From the NCBI RefSeq assembly GCF_002632585.1, contig NZ_NIBV01000002.1:2074208-2138207 (forward strand): DNA of 64,000 bases. The letters are read 5' to 3'. The notes under the pieces were generated by a model that was given only the letters and a program-made list of their open reading frames with translations, did no database searches and was not told where the DNA came from. Source of the DNA: Xenorhabdus szentirmaii DSM 16338 (GTDB lineage Bacteria; Pseudomonadota; Gammaproteobacteria; Enterobacterales; Enterobacteriaceae). Position 1 is the stretch's first letter, and each line of letters begins with the position of its first letter. Shown here piece by piece: positions 41,137 to 52,491 of this stretch. The position numbers and the translations under genes were made by a program.

Positions 41137-42096
41137 TTATCCGTTCCACCAATGTACCAATTGCCAGGCAAGCCGGGCTGCGGCTTTACCCCCCATTCCC
41201 TGAATATCATGCAAAGGATTGAGTTCAACCAAATCCACTGCCTGTAATTTTTTACTCTGGCAGATAAGCTGAACAAGCGGCAACAAACGTTCCAATGGAA
41301 CACCTAACGCCGCAGGAGCGGAAACTGCCGGCATTTGCCAAATTGGTAGTACGTCCAGATCGATCGTCATGTAAATGATATCAACCTGATTAATGATGTC
41401 TTGTAGCTGCTGCTGCACTTTATCCAGCATGTGCTCGACACAATGTGTATCCCAGATGATTGTGACATCAAGATGATTGGCTTCATCCAGTAATGCTTGT
41501 GTATTCGATGCCAGACTTGCCCCAACACAGGTGTAATTAAATGGCCGCTGGTGGTGCTGACAATAATGGGCAAGCTGACGGAATGGCGTTCCTGATGTGG
41601 CCTGTGGTGAATTTCGTAAATCCAAGTGCGCATCAAAATTAATGATCCCAACACGCTGGGCCGGGAATGCACGATAAATTCCCATTCCATGTGCAAATGC
41701 GGTTTCATGACCACCACCAAAGATCAATGTCTTCATGTTGTGTTGCTGGCATTCATAGACCACATCACTCAGTGCATCTTGTGCCTCCGCCAGTTTTCCA
41801 GTATTGGCGCGGATATTACCTAAATCCACCAACCTATCATGTCCTTCATAACTGGCCAGATTTGCCAATGACTGACGTAAATATTCCGGCCCTAATTTTG
41901 CCCCCGGGCGCCCTTGGTTCAATTTAACCCCTTCATCACATTCAAAGCCTAATAGGGCAATATGATGAGGAAATTCCGCGGGAGAAAAATTGTCTGGTTT
42001 TTTGATTGTCTGGAATACACGCAGGGCATTCTCTGCTTCCGCCAAATCATTTCGCCCCTGCCAAATTGTCTCTGCTGTTGGATGCCATAAGTTCAT
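41137..42096 (-). CDS. hutG: Formimidoylglutamase
   Basis: 319 residues of the ureohydrolase (arginase) fold. Mn-binding motifs GGGHE, NFDAHLDLR and TIDLDVLP are present. It splits N-formimidoyl-L-glutamate into glutamate and formamide, so the pathway uses the one-step ending rather than HutF. It follows hutI by 53 bases. Confidence 0.95.
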   Translation of the reverse strand: MNLWHPTAETIWQGRNDLAEAENALRVFQTIKKPDNFSPAEFPHHIALLGFECDEGVKLNQGRPGAKLGPEYLRQSLANLASYEGHDRLVDLGNIRANTGKLAEAQDALSDVVYECQQHNMKTLIFGGGHETAFAHGMGIYRAFPAQRVGIINFDAHLDLRNSPQATSGTPFRQLAHYCQHHQRPFNYTCVGASLASNTQALLDEANHLDVTIIWDTHCVEHMLDKVQQQLQDIINQVDIIYMTIDLDVLPIWQMPAVSAPAALGVPLERLLPLVQLICQSKKLQAVDLVELNPLHDIQGMGGKAAARLAWQLVHWWNG

Positions 42097-42149
42097 GTTC
42101 TGTCCCTCGCCACTGGTTTATTTATGCGTGATTACTTACGACGCGTTCT

Positions 42150-43451
42150 TTATGAGCCACATCTCGCCGTTGCTGTCTCTGCTTTTACATGTTCACATAC
42201 GTGCTCACAATGTGTAATTTCTCCGCGATACACACGATAAATTAGCGGGTTATGTCCCAGCTCATATAAAACATCAACAGGGTTTTCCGCATCCCAGACA
42301 ACAAAATTTGCCATATAACCTGCCACTAGCTGACCATGACTCTCCGCCCGCCCCAATGCACGAGCAGCATGTATTGTCACGCCTTGCCACGCTTCCTCCG
42401 GCGTTAAACCAAACTGTACACAAGCCATATTCATCATCAAACGCAAGGAAGCAAAAGGGCTGGTTCCCGGATTGAAATCCGTCGAAATTGCCATGGGAAT
42501 GCCGTGCTGACGCAATAGCGCAATAGGAGGGCGCTGGGTTTCTTTCAGAAAATAAAAGGCTCCCGGTAGTAATACGGCGACCGTGCCGGAGCGGCCGATG
42601 GCTTCAATTCCCTTTTCGTCCAAATACTCAATGTGATCAACTGACAAACCGCGATATTCAGCTACCAGCTCACTTCCACCTAAGTTAGAAAGTTGTTCAA
42701 CATGGCCTTTTACGGGAATGCCCAAACGTTTTGCTGCATCAAACAGGCGTCTGGTCTGATTGAGGTTAAAGCCAACCGTTTCACAAAACACGTCTACAGA
42801 TTCGAATAACTGTTTCTGCCAAAGAGTGGGAAGGATAGAATCACAAACCAAATCAATATAGGCATCAGAGTCATGTTTATATTCAGGCGGGGCAGCATGG
42901 GCTGAAAGTAATGTCGGGCTCACTTCAATGGCGTTTTTTTGTGCCAATGTTTTTACAACATTGAGCTGTTTCTCTTCGTTTTCCAAATCTAATCCATAGC
43001 CTGATTTTATTTCAACCGTTGTAACACCTTCAGCAATCAAGGCATTGAGGCGCTTCTGGGTTGCAATTTCCAGTTCCCGGACCGAGCTATTGCGAGTGGC
43101 ATTGACAGTGGCATTAATTCCTCCGCCTTGGGCACTGATTTCTTCATAAGAAATCCCATTGAGACGCTGTTCCCATTCCGATGCTCGGTTACCACCAAAA
43201 ACTAAATGAGTATGACAATCGATTAAACCAGGCGTTATTAACCGCTGTCCGACATCAATAATTTTACATCGCCCAATTGGTATACTGCCTGTCGGCAAAA
43301 TTGCCAGAATTCTTTCATTTCTGACAATAAGATCATGGTGTTCCAGTAATCCATAATGACTTGTGCCATCAGTATGTCTGATTGTAGGGTTCATGGTGGC
43401 AAGCCTGGCGTTACGCCAGATAACATCAGTATCTTTCAATTCAATCGACAT
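42150..43451 (-). CDS. hutI: Imidazolonepropionase
   Basis: 433 residues from ATG 43451; the frame reaches 43487 but CAGGACGG precedes the shorter start. Amidohydrolase metal site [12 protein letters not shown], later HVEQL and the Asp in STDFNPGT. It opens the ring of 4-imidazolone-5-propionate, giving formimidoylglutamate. A HutC site lies about 50 bases upstream, and it heads hutI-hutG-hutC. Confidence 0.96.
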   Translation of the reverse strand: MSIELKDTDVIWRNARLATMNPTIRHTDGTSHYGLLEHHDLIVRNERILAILPTGSIPIGRCKIIDVGQRLITPGLIDCHTHLVFGGNRASEWEQRLNGISYEEISAQGGGINATVNATRNSSVRELEIATQKRLNALIAEGVTTVEIKSGYGLDLENEEKQLNVVKTLAQKNAIEVSPTLLSAHAAPPEYKHDSDAYIDLVCDSILPTLWQKQLFESVDVFCETVGFNLNQTRRLFDAAKRLGIPVKGHVEQLSNLGGSELVAEYRGLSVDHIEYLDEKGIEAIGRSGTVAVLLPGAFYFLKETQRPPIALLRQHGIPMAISTDFNPGTSPFASLRLMMNMACVQFGLTPEEAWQGVTIHAARALGRAESHGQLVAGYMANFVVWDAENPVDVLYELGHNPLIYRVYRGEITHCEHVCEHVKAETATARCGS

Positions 43452-43496
43452 TATTACCGTCCTGTAATAGTTTTTTGTTAGTATCAACCGTTATGT

Positions 43497-43506
43497 TGTA
43501 TATACA
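43497..43506. promoter_or_regulatory. HutC operator upstream of hutI
   Basis: TGTATATACA, identical to the palindrome before hutU, located 46 bases before the hutI start. Confidence 0.75.
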
Positions 43507-43635
43507 TTTATTTTATAACCAAACTCGATTGTCAAATTATTTTGTGAACAGTTTGTTACTTAAAATAGTCGCGTCTAAGAAATATCACAAAAAATCAGGT
43601 ACACTTACCAAAATTTGTTAGTGAATTTATGTGTG

Positions 43636-44175
43636 ATGAAGAAGAAACTACTAAACGAAGAAGATATTAATCTATTCAGAACATCTGTTGCAGGAGCCCG
43701 CCGCATTACTCAAGATACGGTCTCCCATTCACCCAGAAGAAAAAAAATAGGTCATATTGCCCCTGAACGTCTGATGCAAGAGCAGGTTGACGCCAGTTAC
43801 TATTTTTCCGATGAGTTCCAGCCCAATCTCGAGACAGAAGGGCCTACACGCTATATCAGACCAGATGCCAATCATTATGAATTGAAAAAACTACGTCGCG
43901 GAGATTATTCCCCCGAGTTGTTTCTCGATTTACATGGCTTAACTCAATTACAAGCCAAACAAGAAATTGGCGCACTGATAGCTGCTTGTCGCCGTGAACA
44001 CGTTTATTGTGCCTGCGTTATGCACGGTCACGGTAAACATATTCTTAAGCAACAAGCACCATTGTGGCTCGCTCAGCACCCTGATATTATCGCATTCCAT
44101 CAAGCTCCTAAGGAGTGGGGAGGTAATGCCTCATTACTCATTTTGGTCGAAATGAATGAATTGACACAGCGTTAA
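43636..44175 (+). CDS. smrB: Ribosome rescue endonuclease SmrB
   Basis: 179 residues from ATG 43636 ([10 protein letters not shown]); upstream in-frame TTG/GTG starts have no better site. The C-terminal Smr domain has [15 protein letters not shown] and [12 protein letters not shown], the catalytic DxH and GxG elements. SmrB cleaves mRNA between collided ribosomes, starting tmRNA rescue. The N-terminal hook helix is basic, as in E. coli. Convergent with sixA. Confidence 0.95.
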   Translation: MKKKLLNEEDINLFRTSVAGARRITQDTVSHSPRRKKIGHIAPERLMQEQVDASYYFSDEFQPNLETEGPTRYIRPDANHYELKKLRRGDYSPELFLDLHGLTQLQAKQEIGALIAACRREHVYCACVMHGHGKHILKQQAPLWLAQHPDIIAFHQAPKEWGGNASLLILVEMNELTQR

Positions 44176-44207
44176 CTGACTATATTGATTGGCTATTCTG
44201 TGTGATG

Positions 44208-44690
44208 TCAGGCTTGTGCCGCTAACTGCGCTGGAGAGGTTTGCCACAACAGGCGGCCTTTCTCTGTCTGATGTTCCAACTCTACACAGGCAATGCTGGA
44301 TGTCGCAAACATTGGCGGAGTTTGTCCGAAACAAAGTTCAGAAACTAAATAGCCAACCAGCGGCAAGTGAGAAATAACCAATACCGCTTTATGCCCCTGC
44401 ATCGATAAAACCTGCAAATAACTGGCAACCAGCCCAGCATCACCTGATGGTATTAATTCATTCAATACTTCTTCATTATCTGGCAATGTAAGCGCTTCAC
44501 GAACTCTCTTTAAGGTTTGCTCTGCCCTGATATAAGGGCTGACCAGAATACAATCAATGTCAGGTGATTGCTGTTCAAGCCAACGAGCCATTTTTTCGGA
44601 TTCCTGACAGCCGCGATCCGTTAGCTCCCGCGTTGCATCACTCATTGAATCAACTGCGGCATCTCCGTGACGCATAATAAAAACATACAT
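44208..44690 (-). CDS. sixA: Phosphohistidine phosphatase SixA
   Basis: 160 residues. MYVFIMRHGDAA holds the RHG catalytic histidine of the histidine phosphatase superfamily. SixA removes phosphate from histidine, in E. coli mainly acting on the nitrogen phosphotransferase system protein NPr. Gene order smrB-sixA-fadJ-fadI is conserved. Confidence 0.95.
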   Translation of the reverse strand: MYVFIMRHGDAAVDSMSDATRELTDRGCQESEKMARWLEQQSPDIDCILVSPYIRAEQTLKRVREALTLPDNEEVLNELIPSGDAGLVASYLQVLSMQGHKAVLVISHLPLVGYLVSELCFGQTPPMFATSSIACVELEHQTEKGRLLWQTSPAQLAAQA

Positions 44691-44947
44691 AATTCACCGT
44701 CTGGTTAATTGTAAACCTTATTCTAAGCTAATACTTGATTAACTCTTTTTAAGGTTATTCATTGATTATATGTACCCAATTAAAACTTAAAATACAACGC
44801 ATTTAGTTGGCATTCTGCCTTAAAATAAAAACAAATAAAACGACTAAAAACAATTTATATATAGACTATTTCATTGATATTATTTTTTATTTATAGAAAA
44901 ATGAAAATCAGAATAAACAATCAGTTATTAAATCTTTTACTATAAAA

Positions 44948-44973
44948 ATCGGCCTTAGATTAAAAAGGCCGAT
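44948..44973 (-). terminator. Terminator of fadI-fadJ
   Basis: Nine-base stem ATCGGCCTT/AAGGCCGAT, followed on the minus strand by TTTTTA. The surrounding 310 bases between sixA and fadJ hold no gene; the sixA promoter must lie around 44,700-44,800. Confidence 0.8.
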
Positions 44974-45001
44974 ATAACAAATATGACAAGTTAATCGTTC
45001 G

Positions 45002-47179
45002 TTATTCGTAGAATTTCTTTTTCTGTTCAGTCATTTGAACTAAACGTTCGCAAGGGACAAATCTTTCGCCATATTGAGAGGCCAAACGATGTAAAATTTC
45101 TACGACCTTATCACATCCAAGTTTATCAATATAACGGAATGGTCCTCCCAGAAATGGCGGGAACCCAATGCCAAATACTGCACCAATATCGCCGTCACGG
45201 GGGCTTCTGATGATGCCTTCATCCAAACAGCGGGTTGCTTCATTTAACATAAGCATCAGGCATCGCTGGGCAATGTCAGCAGATGACATTCTGGCAGAAG
45301 GCTTTATCTTCAATAAAGTATAGATAGATGCATCAACCTCTTTAACCTTTCTTGCCAAAGGCCAAAATGATCTCTTTTTATTCGCATATGAATAAAAACC
45401 ACGACCGTTTTTCTTGCCTTTTCTATCATCTTTTAAAATTGCCGCCAAAATATCTGGTGCTGTAAATCTATCTCCCAGCTGTTCTACCAAAATGGGGATG
45501 ATTTTGGTACCAACATCAATGCCAACTTCATCCAGTAAGTTGATGGGACCAATAGGAAATCCGAAATCGACTAAGGCCTTATCAATGTGTTCAATCGGCT
45601 CACCTGCCACTAAACAATAACCTGCCTCATTAATGTAAGGTGTCAGAATTCGGTTGACATAGAATCCGGCTTTATCCCCAACCACAATGGCTGTTTTTCC
45701 CTGCTTCTTAGCCAATGCCACCACGGTTGCAATCGTTTTTTCACTCGTTCCGGCATGTGGAATAACTTCCACTAAAGGCATTTTGTCAACAGGGCTGAAA
45801 TAATGCAGGCCAATAACCTGCTCTGGTCGAATGGCAATTTCAGCAATTTTATGGATAGGTAACGACGAGGTGTTAGAAGCAAAAATAGTTTCAGGCTTTG
45901 CATTTTCTTCAATTTCTGAAACCATTTTGCGTTTTAATACCAAATCTTCAAATACCGCTTCAACCACGATATCCACTTGCTTAAATCCACTGTAATCAGT
46001 CGTGCCTGTCAATAAAGACATCTGGCGAGTACGCTCACCGGATTTAAGGCGACGCTGGTTGACTCGCTTAGAAAGCAGATCCCAGCTGTATTTCAGTGCC
46101 TGATTGATACCTTTTTCACTAATGTCCTTAATTCGGACAGGAAGATGACCCCGCACCGCAGTGACATTGGCAATACCTCCCCCCATAAGCCCACCACCTA
46201 ATATCGCTACGTTATTGATATTGCTTGGTTTTTCTGAGGAACCGGTTTCATTTTTCAATGCTGTTGAAGCAAAAAATAAACCGCGTAATGCCGCTGACTC
46301 TTCAGTCATTGCCAATTCACCAAATGCTTTGGCTTCTGCCTGAAAACCACGTTCCAGCCCTTTTTCCAAACCAATACGAATGACATTAATGATTTTTTCT
46401 GGTGCCGGATAATGTCCATGGGTTTTTGCCTGTGTTTTTTGATGCACGATCTGGAACAGCAACGGACGACCCAAGGCACTCGCCAGCATACGCTGTGACC
46501 AAGCTAATGGCTTACGTTTAGCCACCCCTTTTTTGACATGTTGAACCGCAACATCCAGCAGCACATCCAGAGGAACAGCCTCATCCACAACCCCTAACCG
46601 TTGTGCTTGTTTTGCCTTAAGCTGACGGCCCGTCAGTATCATATCCAAAGCGGCGCTGACACCAATCAGACGAGGCAGCCTCTGCGTTCCTCCAGAGCCA
46701 GGCAATAAACCTAACTGAACCTCCGGCAACCCCAAACGTGTTTTATCATCCAAAGAACAAATTCGGGCGTGGCAAGCCAATGCCAGTTCTAATCCTCCCC
46801 CCAAACATACTCCATGAATGGCGGCTACCACAGGCAAAGGATAATTGGCAATCTGGGCAAACAGCTTTTGACCTTTTTCAGCCAATGCCGTTGCTTCTTC
46901 CTGAGTTTTACAACCTGCTATCATGCTGATATCTGCACCAGCAATGAACGTATCTGGTTTGCCGGATATAATTACCAACCCTTTCAGGCCGGACGTCTGT
47001 TGAGCTTCCTCAAACATTTTCAAAAACTGTTCAACAAACTCGGCTTTCAGTGTATTTACTTTCTCACCAGGCACATCAATGGTAATGATACCTACCTTGT
47101 CATCCCTGACAGAAAAATTGAATACCGATTGCTCGCGTTGTGCCGTTGACATGACGGTTTCTTGTTCAGCCTGAGCCAT
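45002..47179 (-). CDS. fadJ: Fatty acid oxidation complex alpha subunit
   Basis: 725 residues (E. coli 714). The N-terminal enoyl-CoA hydratase domain has the oxyanion loop IAGADISM and catalytic-glutamate regions ([26 protein letters not shown]). From about residue 325 a 3-hydroxyacyl-CoA dehydrogenase begins with the NAD loop [12 protein letters not shown]. The complex works in anaerobic and medium/long-chain beta-oxidation with FadI. The start overlaps the fadI stop as TAATG with GGAGG upstream. Confidence 0.97.
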   Translation of the reverse strand: MAQAEQETVMSTAQREQSVFNFSVRDDKVGIITIDVPGEKVNTLKAEFVEQFLKMFEEAQQTSGLKGLVIISGKPDTFIAGADISMIAGCKTQEEATALAEKGQKLFAQIANYPLPVVAAIHGVCLGGGLELALACHARICSLDDKTRLGLPEVQLGLLPGSGGTQRLPRLIGVSAALDMILTGRQLKAKQAQRLGVVDEAVPLDVLLDVAVQHVKKGVAKRKPLAWSQRMLASALGRPLLFQIVHQKTQAKTHGHYPAPEKIINVIRIGLEKGLERGFQAEAKAFGELAMTEESAALRGLFFASTALKNETGSSEKPSNINNVAILGGGLMGGGIANVTAVRGHLPVRIKDISEKGINQALKYSWDLLSKRVNQRRLKSGERTRQMSLLTGTTDYSGFKQVDIVVEAVFEDLVLKRKMVSEIEENAKPETIFASNTSSLPIHKIAEIAIRPEQVIGLHYFSPVDKMPLVEVIPHAGTSEKTIATVVALAKKQGKTAIVVGDKAGFYVNRILTPYINEAGYCLVAGEPIEHIDKALVDFGFPIGPINLLDEVGIDVGTKIIPILVEQLGDRFTAPDILAAILKDDRKGKKNGRGFYSYANKKRSFWPLARKVKEVDASIYTLLKIKPSARMSSADIAQRCLMLMLNEATRCLDEGIIRSPRDGDIGAVFGIGFPPFLGGPFRYIDKLGCDKVVEILHRLASQYGERFVPCERLVQMTEQKKKFYE

Positions 47180-48489
47180 TATTCCACCTCCAATACCATT
47201 GCTGTACCTAACCCACCTGCGGCACAGGCCGTTGTTAGCCCAAGCCCTCCACCACGGCGACGCAATTCATTCAGTGTCTGGGTAACCATTCGCGCCCCTG
47301 TTGCAGCAAAGGGATGACCGTAGGCGATTGAGCCACCCAATACATTAAATTTATCCATATCCACTTCACCTATTGCTTGGCTACGGCCCAATTTTTCTCG
47401 GGCAAATTTTTCACTGGCAAACATTTTTAAATTCGCCAATGTCTGAGCCGCAAAAGCTTCGTGCATGTCGATAAGTGTCAGTTCATTCAAGGTGATACCG
47501 GCACGCTCCAAGGCGAGTGGCGTCGCATAGGATGGCCCCAGCAACATATCTTGCCAAACATCAATTGCAGAAAACGCATAACTGCGTAAATAGCCTAACG
47601 GGGTCATTCCCAATTCTTTGGCAATCGATTCACGCATCAACATCACAGCAGCTGCACCATCAGTCAGCGGTGTGCTGTTCGCTGCCGTAACAGTACCGTG
47701 TTTGCGATCAAAGGCCGGACGTAATTTAGCATAAGAGGATAGAACAGAATTTTTTCGAATATTATTATCTTCTGTCAGAGTTTCACGGTATGGCGGAAAA
47801 TGTGGCGAGACAATTTCATTTTTGAACAAGCCCTGTTCCCAAGCCTTAGCCGCCAATACATGAGAACGGTGAGCCAATTCATCCTGAGCCTCACGGCTAA
47901 TATGATAGGTTTTTGCCATTTGCTCCGCTGTATCTCCCATCCTCAAACCTGTGGAATATTCAGCAACAGCAGGAGATACGGGTAATAGATCACGCAATTT
48001 TAATCGACTGAATAACTTTAGTCTTTGAGACAAGCCCTTGGCTTTATTCATATCAACTAAAGTACGAGCCAATGTTTTGGTCACACCAATCGGCAAAACA
48101 GATGAGGAATCAGCCCCCCCGGCAATGCCGACATTGACCGTTCCCGCCATAATACTTTCAGCCACATTGGCAATTGCCTGAAAACTCGTTGCACAAGCAC
48201 GGGAGACACTATAGGCATCAGTGCGTACACTTAACCCTGCCCCCAGAACGATTTCCCTTGCAATGTTTGGCGCTTCCGGCATTTGCACAACCTGACCAAA
48301 AACCAATTGGTCGATCTTCTCAGGCGACAAACCGCTTCTGATGACCAGCTCACTGACAACAGATTTTCCCAAATCGACGGCCGGAATCCCGTGGTATAAA
48401 GTTGCCTGTTTCGCAAAAGGGATACGCAATCCACTGACAATCGCAACCCGTTCCTTTTGCTGTATTACCTTTGTTGAAGAACGACCCAT
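47179..48489 (-). CDS. fadI: 3-ketoacyl-CoA thiolase FadI
   Basis: 436 residues from ATG 48489 (AGGAG upstream), the same as E. coli. Catalytic Cys99 (SRACATSFQ), the His in [10 protein letters not shown] and the C-terminal Cys in [10 protein letters not shown] are present. It cleaves 3-ketoacyl-CoA with CoA. First gene of fadIJ; a FadR-like site lies 66-82 bases upstream. Confidence 0.97.
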   Translation of the reverse strand: MGRSSTKVIQQKERVAIVSGLRIPFAKQATLYHGIPAVDLGKSVVSELVIRSGLSPEKIDQLVFGQVVQMPEAPNIAREIVLGAGLSVRTDAYSVSRACATSFQAIANVAESIMAGTVNVGIAGGADSSSVLPIGVTKTLARTLVDMNKAKGLSQRLKLFSRLKLRDLLPVSPAVAEYSTGLRMGDTAEQMAKTYHISREAQDELAHRSHVLAAKAWEQGLFKNEIVSPHFPPYRETLTEDNNIRKNSVLSSYAKLRPAFDRKHGTVTAANSTPLTDGAAAVMLMRESIAKELGMTPLGYLRSYAFSAIDVWQDMLLGPSYATPLALERAGITLNELTLIDMHEAFAAQTLANLKMFASEKFAREKLGRSQAIGEVDMDKFNVLGGSIAYGHPFAATGARMVTQTLNELRRRGGGLGLTTACAAGGLGTAMVLEVE

Positions 48490-48554
48490 AGCAACTCCTG
48501 ACAATAATCATGAATTAAATCAATTGATTGATTAAGAACATTTACTTACCTCAC

Positions 48555-48571
48555 AAGAGGTCAGACCTGAT
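48555..48571. promoter_or_regulatory. FadR operator upstream of fadI
   Basis: AAGAGGTCAGACCTGAT matches the FadR consensus at about 12 of 16 positions, including the GGTCNGACC centre in full. FadR represses fadIJ in E. coli. Confidence 0.7.
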
Positions 48572-48784
48572 GGAGCATTGTTAACGTAATGTTGAAAAAT
48601 AGCAAACAGGAATAAACTAAAAATGCGAGCAAGCGCAACTTTAAAGTATTTATAATATATACAACTTGGATAGGAAATATGCGATAGAAATACAAAGAAA
48701 AACCATTATTTACAATCATTGACACGCAATTTCCCCACCGCTTTAAGGGCATAAAACAATGGGAAAATTGGGACTCAGAACGAA

Positions 48785-49081
48785 TTAGCGCAATCCTAGC
48801 TGAAAAATCAGGGCTTCTGCCTGACAGCTAAAAATAAAATCCATTGATAACTGCACGCCACCTTCAACAACTTCCATTTTATGATGGATGATGCAGGGGG
48901 CCGATTCCACTTTTTTTGCCTTTTCAGTCAATGAATTAAGCATAATCCCGGCCTCTTTTTCATCAGAAAAAAAACACTGATAAGAAGCAGTGCAATCTTC
49001 ATTATCAATGATCGTTCCCACATCAACACAACAGCAAGCGGCGGTTTCCTCTGCATTGCAACGGTTAATCGCATCAGACAT
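48785..49081 (-). CDS. yfcZ: YfcZ/DUF406 family protein
   Basis: 98 residues from ATG 49081 (TTGGAGAA upstream). Conserved start region with ACCCVDVGTI, and the C-terminal EALIFQLGLR, as in E. coli YfcZ. Function unknown; the triple cysteine suggests metal or redox chemistry. Its place between fadI and fadL is conserved. Confidence 0.92.
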   Translation of the reverse strand: MSDAINRCNAEETAACCCVDVGTIIDNEDCTASYQCFFSDEKEAGIMLNSLTEKAKKVESAPCIIHHKMEVVEGGVQLSMDFIFSCQAEALIFQLGLR

Positions 49082-49102
49082 TTTTATTTCTCCAACTATC
49101 AA

Positions 49103-49431
49103 AAATTTCTGATAATTTTACGTTGCACCCGCAGCAAATAACCAGAGTTATTGCTGTATTAGCGCATTTATTTAACTATTTATTGATCTCATCACCTTTA
49201 AAAGACTTTGTTACATTCCATTCACATATACTGCTGTTTTTTTGTTAAGCAAGTCCCATTTTAGTAATCATTTTAGTCATATTTTGAAAACATTCTTGCA
49301 ACATATTCTATTATCAGGCCTATACTCGATGCACTGGTCTGATTTGCCATTATGACAAATCGACTCTACAATCCCGCGCTCTCAGCTACTTGAGTAGCAT
49401 GTAATAATAATTAAACAATGAGGTTTTGGTT
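49103..49431 (+). promoter_or_regulatory. fadL upstream region with a FadR-like half-strong site
   Basis: 330 bases without a gene between divergent yfcZ and fadL. At 49332-49348 CACTGGTCTGATTTGCC keeps the strong half CTGGTCTGA of the FadR consensus and a weak second half. The ribosome site GAGGTTTT lies at 49420. Confidence 0.45.
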
Positions 49432-50736
49432 ATGAGCCAGAAAAACCTATTTACACGTTCAGCGTTAGCAGTGGCGGTCGCAGTTATTTCATCTAATGCT
49501 AGTGCTGCTGGTTTCCAATTGAATGAGTATTCAACATCAGGACTAGGTCGGGCATTTTCTGGAGCTGGTGTTGTTGCGGACAACGCTTCTGAAGGCAGCC
49601 GCAACCCAGCAGCCATGACTTTATTTAACAGCCCATCCTTCTCAGGTGGCTTCATTTACGTCAACCCAAAAGTTGATATTACCGGTAAATCCCCGGCAAG
49701 TGGTGCAAGTACCGATGCAAAAAACATTGCACCAAATGCTTGGGTGCCAAACCTGCATTTTATTACACCAATCAACGAGCAGTGGTATATTGGTGCGTCA
49801 ACGACTTCTAATTTCGGTTTGGCAACCAAATTCAGCAATAACTATACTGCTGGCCCGATCGGCGGTAAAACTGATCTGAAAACCGTAAACTTTAACCTAA
49901 GTGGCGCTTACAAATTTAATAACCAGTTCAGCTTTGGTTTAGGTATCAATGCGGTTTACGCTGATGCAACGATCACCCGCCATGCAGGAGAAACTTCTCC
50001 TCTTTTATCCTTGGCAGCAAAACGCAATATTTCCCCAACTGATGAAGTCGCTAAATTAGATGGCACCGATTGGGGTTATGGCTGGAATGCGGGCCTCCTG
50101 TATCAGTATGATGAAAATAACCGTTACAGCCTGACTTACCGCTCTAAAGTCAAAGTGAAATTTAACAGTGGGGATTACCGCAGTGTTTTACCAGAAGATA
50201 AATTTCCGAATGGTACTGATGGCAGGACAATTAAAGGCAAACTGGATCTGAACCTGCCGGATATGTGGGAAGTCTCGGGTTATAACCGCGTTGCACCACA
50301 ATGGGCCATTCATTATAGCTTGTTGTATACAGGCTGGAGCGAATTCAAAGAATTACACGCAACCAGAAATGATACAGGCAATGACGCGTTTACAAAACAC
50401 GAGGGTTTCCGCGATGCATACCGTATCTCGCTGGGTACCACTTATTACCATGACGATAACTGGACATTCCGTACTGGTGTTGCTTTCGATGAAAGCCCTA
50501 TCCCTGCCAAAAACCGCTCTATTTCGATCCCTGACCAAGATCGTTACTGGTTCAGCGTCGGAACTACTTACGCATTCAATAAGGATGCATCTGTAGATGT
50601 CGGTGTTTCCTATATGCGCGGTAAAAAAGTCGCTGTCAATGAGAAGCTGAAAGATGATGTACCAGGGCCATCATATCCGTTCCATTCTAAAGGAACCGCA
50701 TGGCTGTATGGCGTGAACTTTAACTATACGTTCTAA
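49432..50736 (+). CDS. fadL: Long-chain fatty acid outer membrane transporter
   Basis: 434 residues from ATG 49432. A signal peptide of about 26 residues ends SSNASA; the mature protein begins [21 protein letters not shown], the FadL hatch that contains the NPA region (SRNPAAM). A 14-strand barrel follows, ending in the outer membrane signal NFNYTF with a terminal Phe. It takes up long-chain fatty acids and is often a phage receptor. A bidirectional terminator separates it from mlaA. Confidence 0.96.
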   Translation: MSQKNLFTRSALAVAVAVISSNASAAGFQLNEYSTSGLGRAFSGAGVVADNASEGSRNPAAMTLFNSPSFSGGFIYVNPKVDITGKSPASGASTDAKNIAPNAWVPNLHFITPINEQWYIGASTTSNFGLATKFSNNYTAGPIGGKTDLKTVNFNLSGAYKFNNQFSFGLGINAVYADATITRHAGETSPLLSLAAKRNISPTDEVAKLDGTDWGYGWNAGLLYQYDENNRYSLTYRSKVKVKFNSGDYRSVLPEDKFPNGTDGRTIKGKLDLNLPDMWEVSGYNRVAPQWAIHYSLLYTGWSEFKELHATRNDTGNDAFTKHEGFRDAYRISLGTTYYHDDNWTFRTGVAFDESPIPAKNRSISIPDQDRYWFSVGTTYAFNKDASVDVGVSYMRGKKVAVNEKLKDDVPGPSYPFHSKGTAWLYGVNFNYTF

Positions 50737-50765
50737 TGATCGTGTCTGACTGAATGCAATAATCT

Positions 50766-50794
50766 AAAAAGGATAGCCCCGAGCTATCCTTTTT
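50766..50794. terminator. Bidirectional terminator between fadL and mlaA
   Basis: Stem AAAAAGGATAGC/GCTATCCTTTTT around CCCGA, with T runs for both directions. Confidence 0.9.
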
Positions 50795-50809
50795 ACTATG
50801 GATTTCCAA

Positions 50810-51562
50810 TTAATCGATGGAATCCAATTCATCCTGAATACTTGCTGCATTCGGGTTTTCTTCTGGTTCCAATTTACCACCATTAGCCATAAAATCATGG
50901 CGTTGGAAGTAAGCATCTCGCATCATCAAATAAGGATCTGAAGAATTTTTCAGCAATCCGTCAGAATCCAGTAAACGGGCGCGCGTTTCTACTCCCTCAA
51001 CGACCCATTTGCCTACCGACATCCACCCCGTGAAATAACTCAGCACAGGATAAGTCATATCTGCAAAATTACCGCCTTCATCACGTAGAGTAAAACTACC
51101 GTAACCGGGCAAAACAACATATGGCCCATACCCCACATTATAATGCCCTAATGTACTACCAAAACGCATCGGATCTTCTTTTGCCAATTTCGGATTGGCC
51201 ATTGAGGCAACATCAATAAATCCGCCCATGCCAAACAGGGTATTTAAAAAGAAGCGGTTAAAATGCTTTGCACCTTCATAGACATTACCACGCAAGAAAC
51301 TGTTAACCATGCTGGCGGGTTCTTCAAGATTGCTCATAAAATTTCTGATGCCATTTCGTGCAGGCACAGGAACATAATCACGCCAGGCAACAGCAACAGG
51401 CCGTAGAACGTAAGGATCGAGAACATCATAATTAAAGTTGAACATTGTACGGTTAAACCCTTCCAGCGGATCAGAGCGCCCTTGTTCTACTGAATTCGAT
51501 GAACTGGCACATCCCACCAGTAAAACTGCTGTAAGAGCAACCCCGCTCAGACGATACTTCAT
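50810..51562 (-). CDS. mlaA: Phospholipid-binding outer membrane lipoprotein MlaA
   Basis: 250 residues from ATG 51562 (GGAGAACAAT upstream). Lipobox LLVGC with Cys18 as the lipidated residue. DPLEGFNRTMFNFN and the helix-rich core match MlaA (VacJ), a ring in the outer membrane that removes misplaced phospholipids and passes them to MlaC. In E. coli it is followed by yfdC and argW; yfdC is absent here. Confidence 0.96.
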   Translation of the reverse strand: MKYRLSGVALTAVLLVGCASSSNSVEQGRSDPLEGFNRTMFNFNYDVLDPYVLRPVAVAWRDYVPVPARNGIRNFMSNLEEPASMVNSFLRGNVYEGAKHFNRFFLNTLFGMGGFIDVASMANPKLAKEDPMRFGSTLGHYNVGYGPYVVLPGYGSFTLRDEGGNFADMTYPVLSYFTGWMSVGKWVVEGVETRARLLDSDGLLKNSSDPYLMMRDAYFQRHDFMANGGKLEPEENPNAASIQDELDSID

Positions 51563-52171
51563 ATTGTTCTCCACATAATTATTTTTAGACATTGATTCTC
51601 ACATCCTATACAGTTCAATGTACCCAATGTGTTAAATATACTGCCATTTTTTCATTAATGGTAATCTAAAAGAGTGGTGATTATATAGGCAAACAGGTCT
51701 TACTGGCTTATCTACGGTAAAAACGGGCTTGCCGGTTTTTACCATTTTCTTAGGGAAATGCATATTAGAGATAAAAGTAAATTTCCGTTCCACGCTATAA
51801 GCAGCCTTGATAACACCACTTATCGCTATAACAATACCCAAGTTTAGTTCAACTTGTTTTCTAGATACATTCAGAAGATTACTCATAGGAAAAAACCAAC
51901 AGGTGTAGTTTTATGTTGTTCTGATATTAGTTGAAATTAACATGACATTTATTCCCGATATTATTCTCTAACTTATTTATTTCAGGTACAAACCACCTGA
52001 TTATTATTTATTAATAAAGGTCATTCAATCCTGTTTATAAAAACCCATTGACATTACTTAATTCAAATTCCCACTGCAAAGAATGATTTTGACTCCAGAA
52101 TATTTACGAGTAAACTGTGATGAATTCTCCAACATATTCACGGAATGAAAAATAAAATCAATGAGGGAACA
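51563..52171. other. Spacer between mlaA and the argW-associated genes
   Basis: About 600 bases. A frame of 84 codons (51632-51886, minus) lacks a ribosome site and looks like chance. No partial copy of the tRNA was found here, so no attachment site for the integrase to the right can be marked. Confidence 0.5.
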
Positions 52172-52400
52172 ATGGAAAAACTAATAGTCATATTATTCTT
52201 TTATCTCTGTCTTTACTCTTTTTTGGGTTGGGCTTATTGGTATATTTTTGTTCCAACAGGCGCATTTTTCGAATTTATGGCAAGCAGAAAAAATTAGCAA
52301 AGTAAGCAAGATCGTATGTGTGGCATGCACCCTCTTCTTCTTATTGCCTATAATACTATTACCATTCCTTTCATTTTGCTTGATGTTATTTTTAACATAA
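52172..52400 (+). pseudogene. Small two-helix membrane protein gene broken by a one-base frameshift
   Basis: ATG 52172 with a GAGGGAAC site opens a frame giving MEKLIVILFFYLCLYSFLGW and ending at TAG 52295-52297 (41 residues). Reading shifted by one base after the T run near 52,245 continues as QQAHFSNLWQAEKISKVSKI, then a second long hydrophobic helix (about 25 residues), to TAA 52398-52400. The joined product would be about 75 residues with two helices and a basic loop. The one-base excess in a run of five T suggests an indel. Alternatively, only the 41-residue form is made. Family not recognised. Confidence 0.45.
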
Positions 52401-52491
52401 AATCGCTAAAAAATTAATTTTTAGATTTGCATTAAATTTTACCACTCGATATAACCTGTCCGCTATATGCAAATGGAAGATAAAAGTTGAG

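Noticed and set aside
48561-48752. 63-codon frame on the minus strand upstream of fadI
   Set aside because: It covers the FadR site and fadI promoter, has no ribosome site and no protein-like composition.
51632-51886. 84-codon frame on the minus strand after mlaA
   Set aside because: No ribosome site before the start, odd composition, no recognisable domain; treated as chance in an AT-rich spacer.
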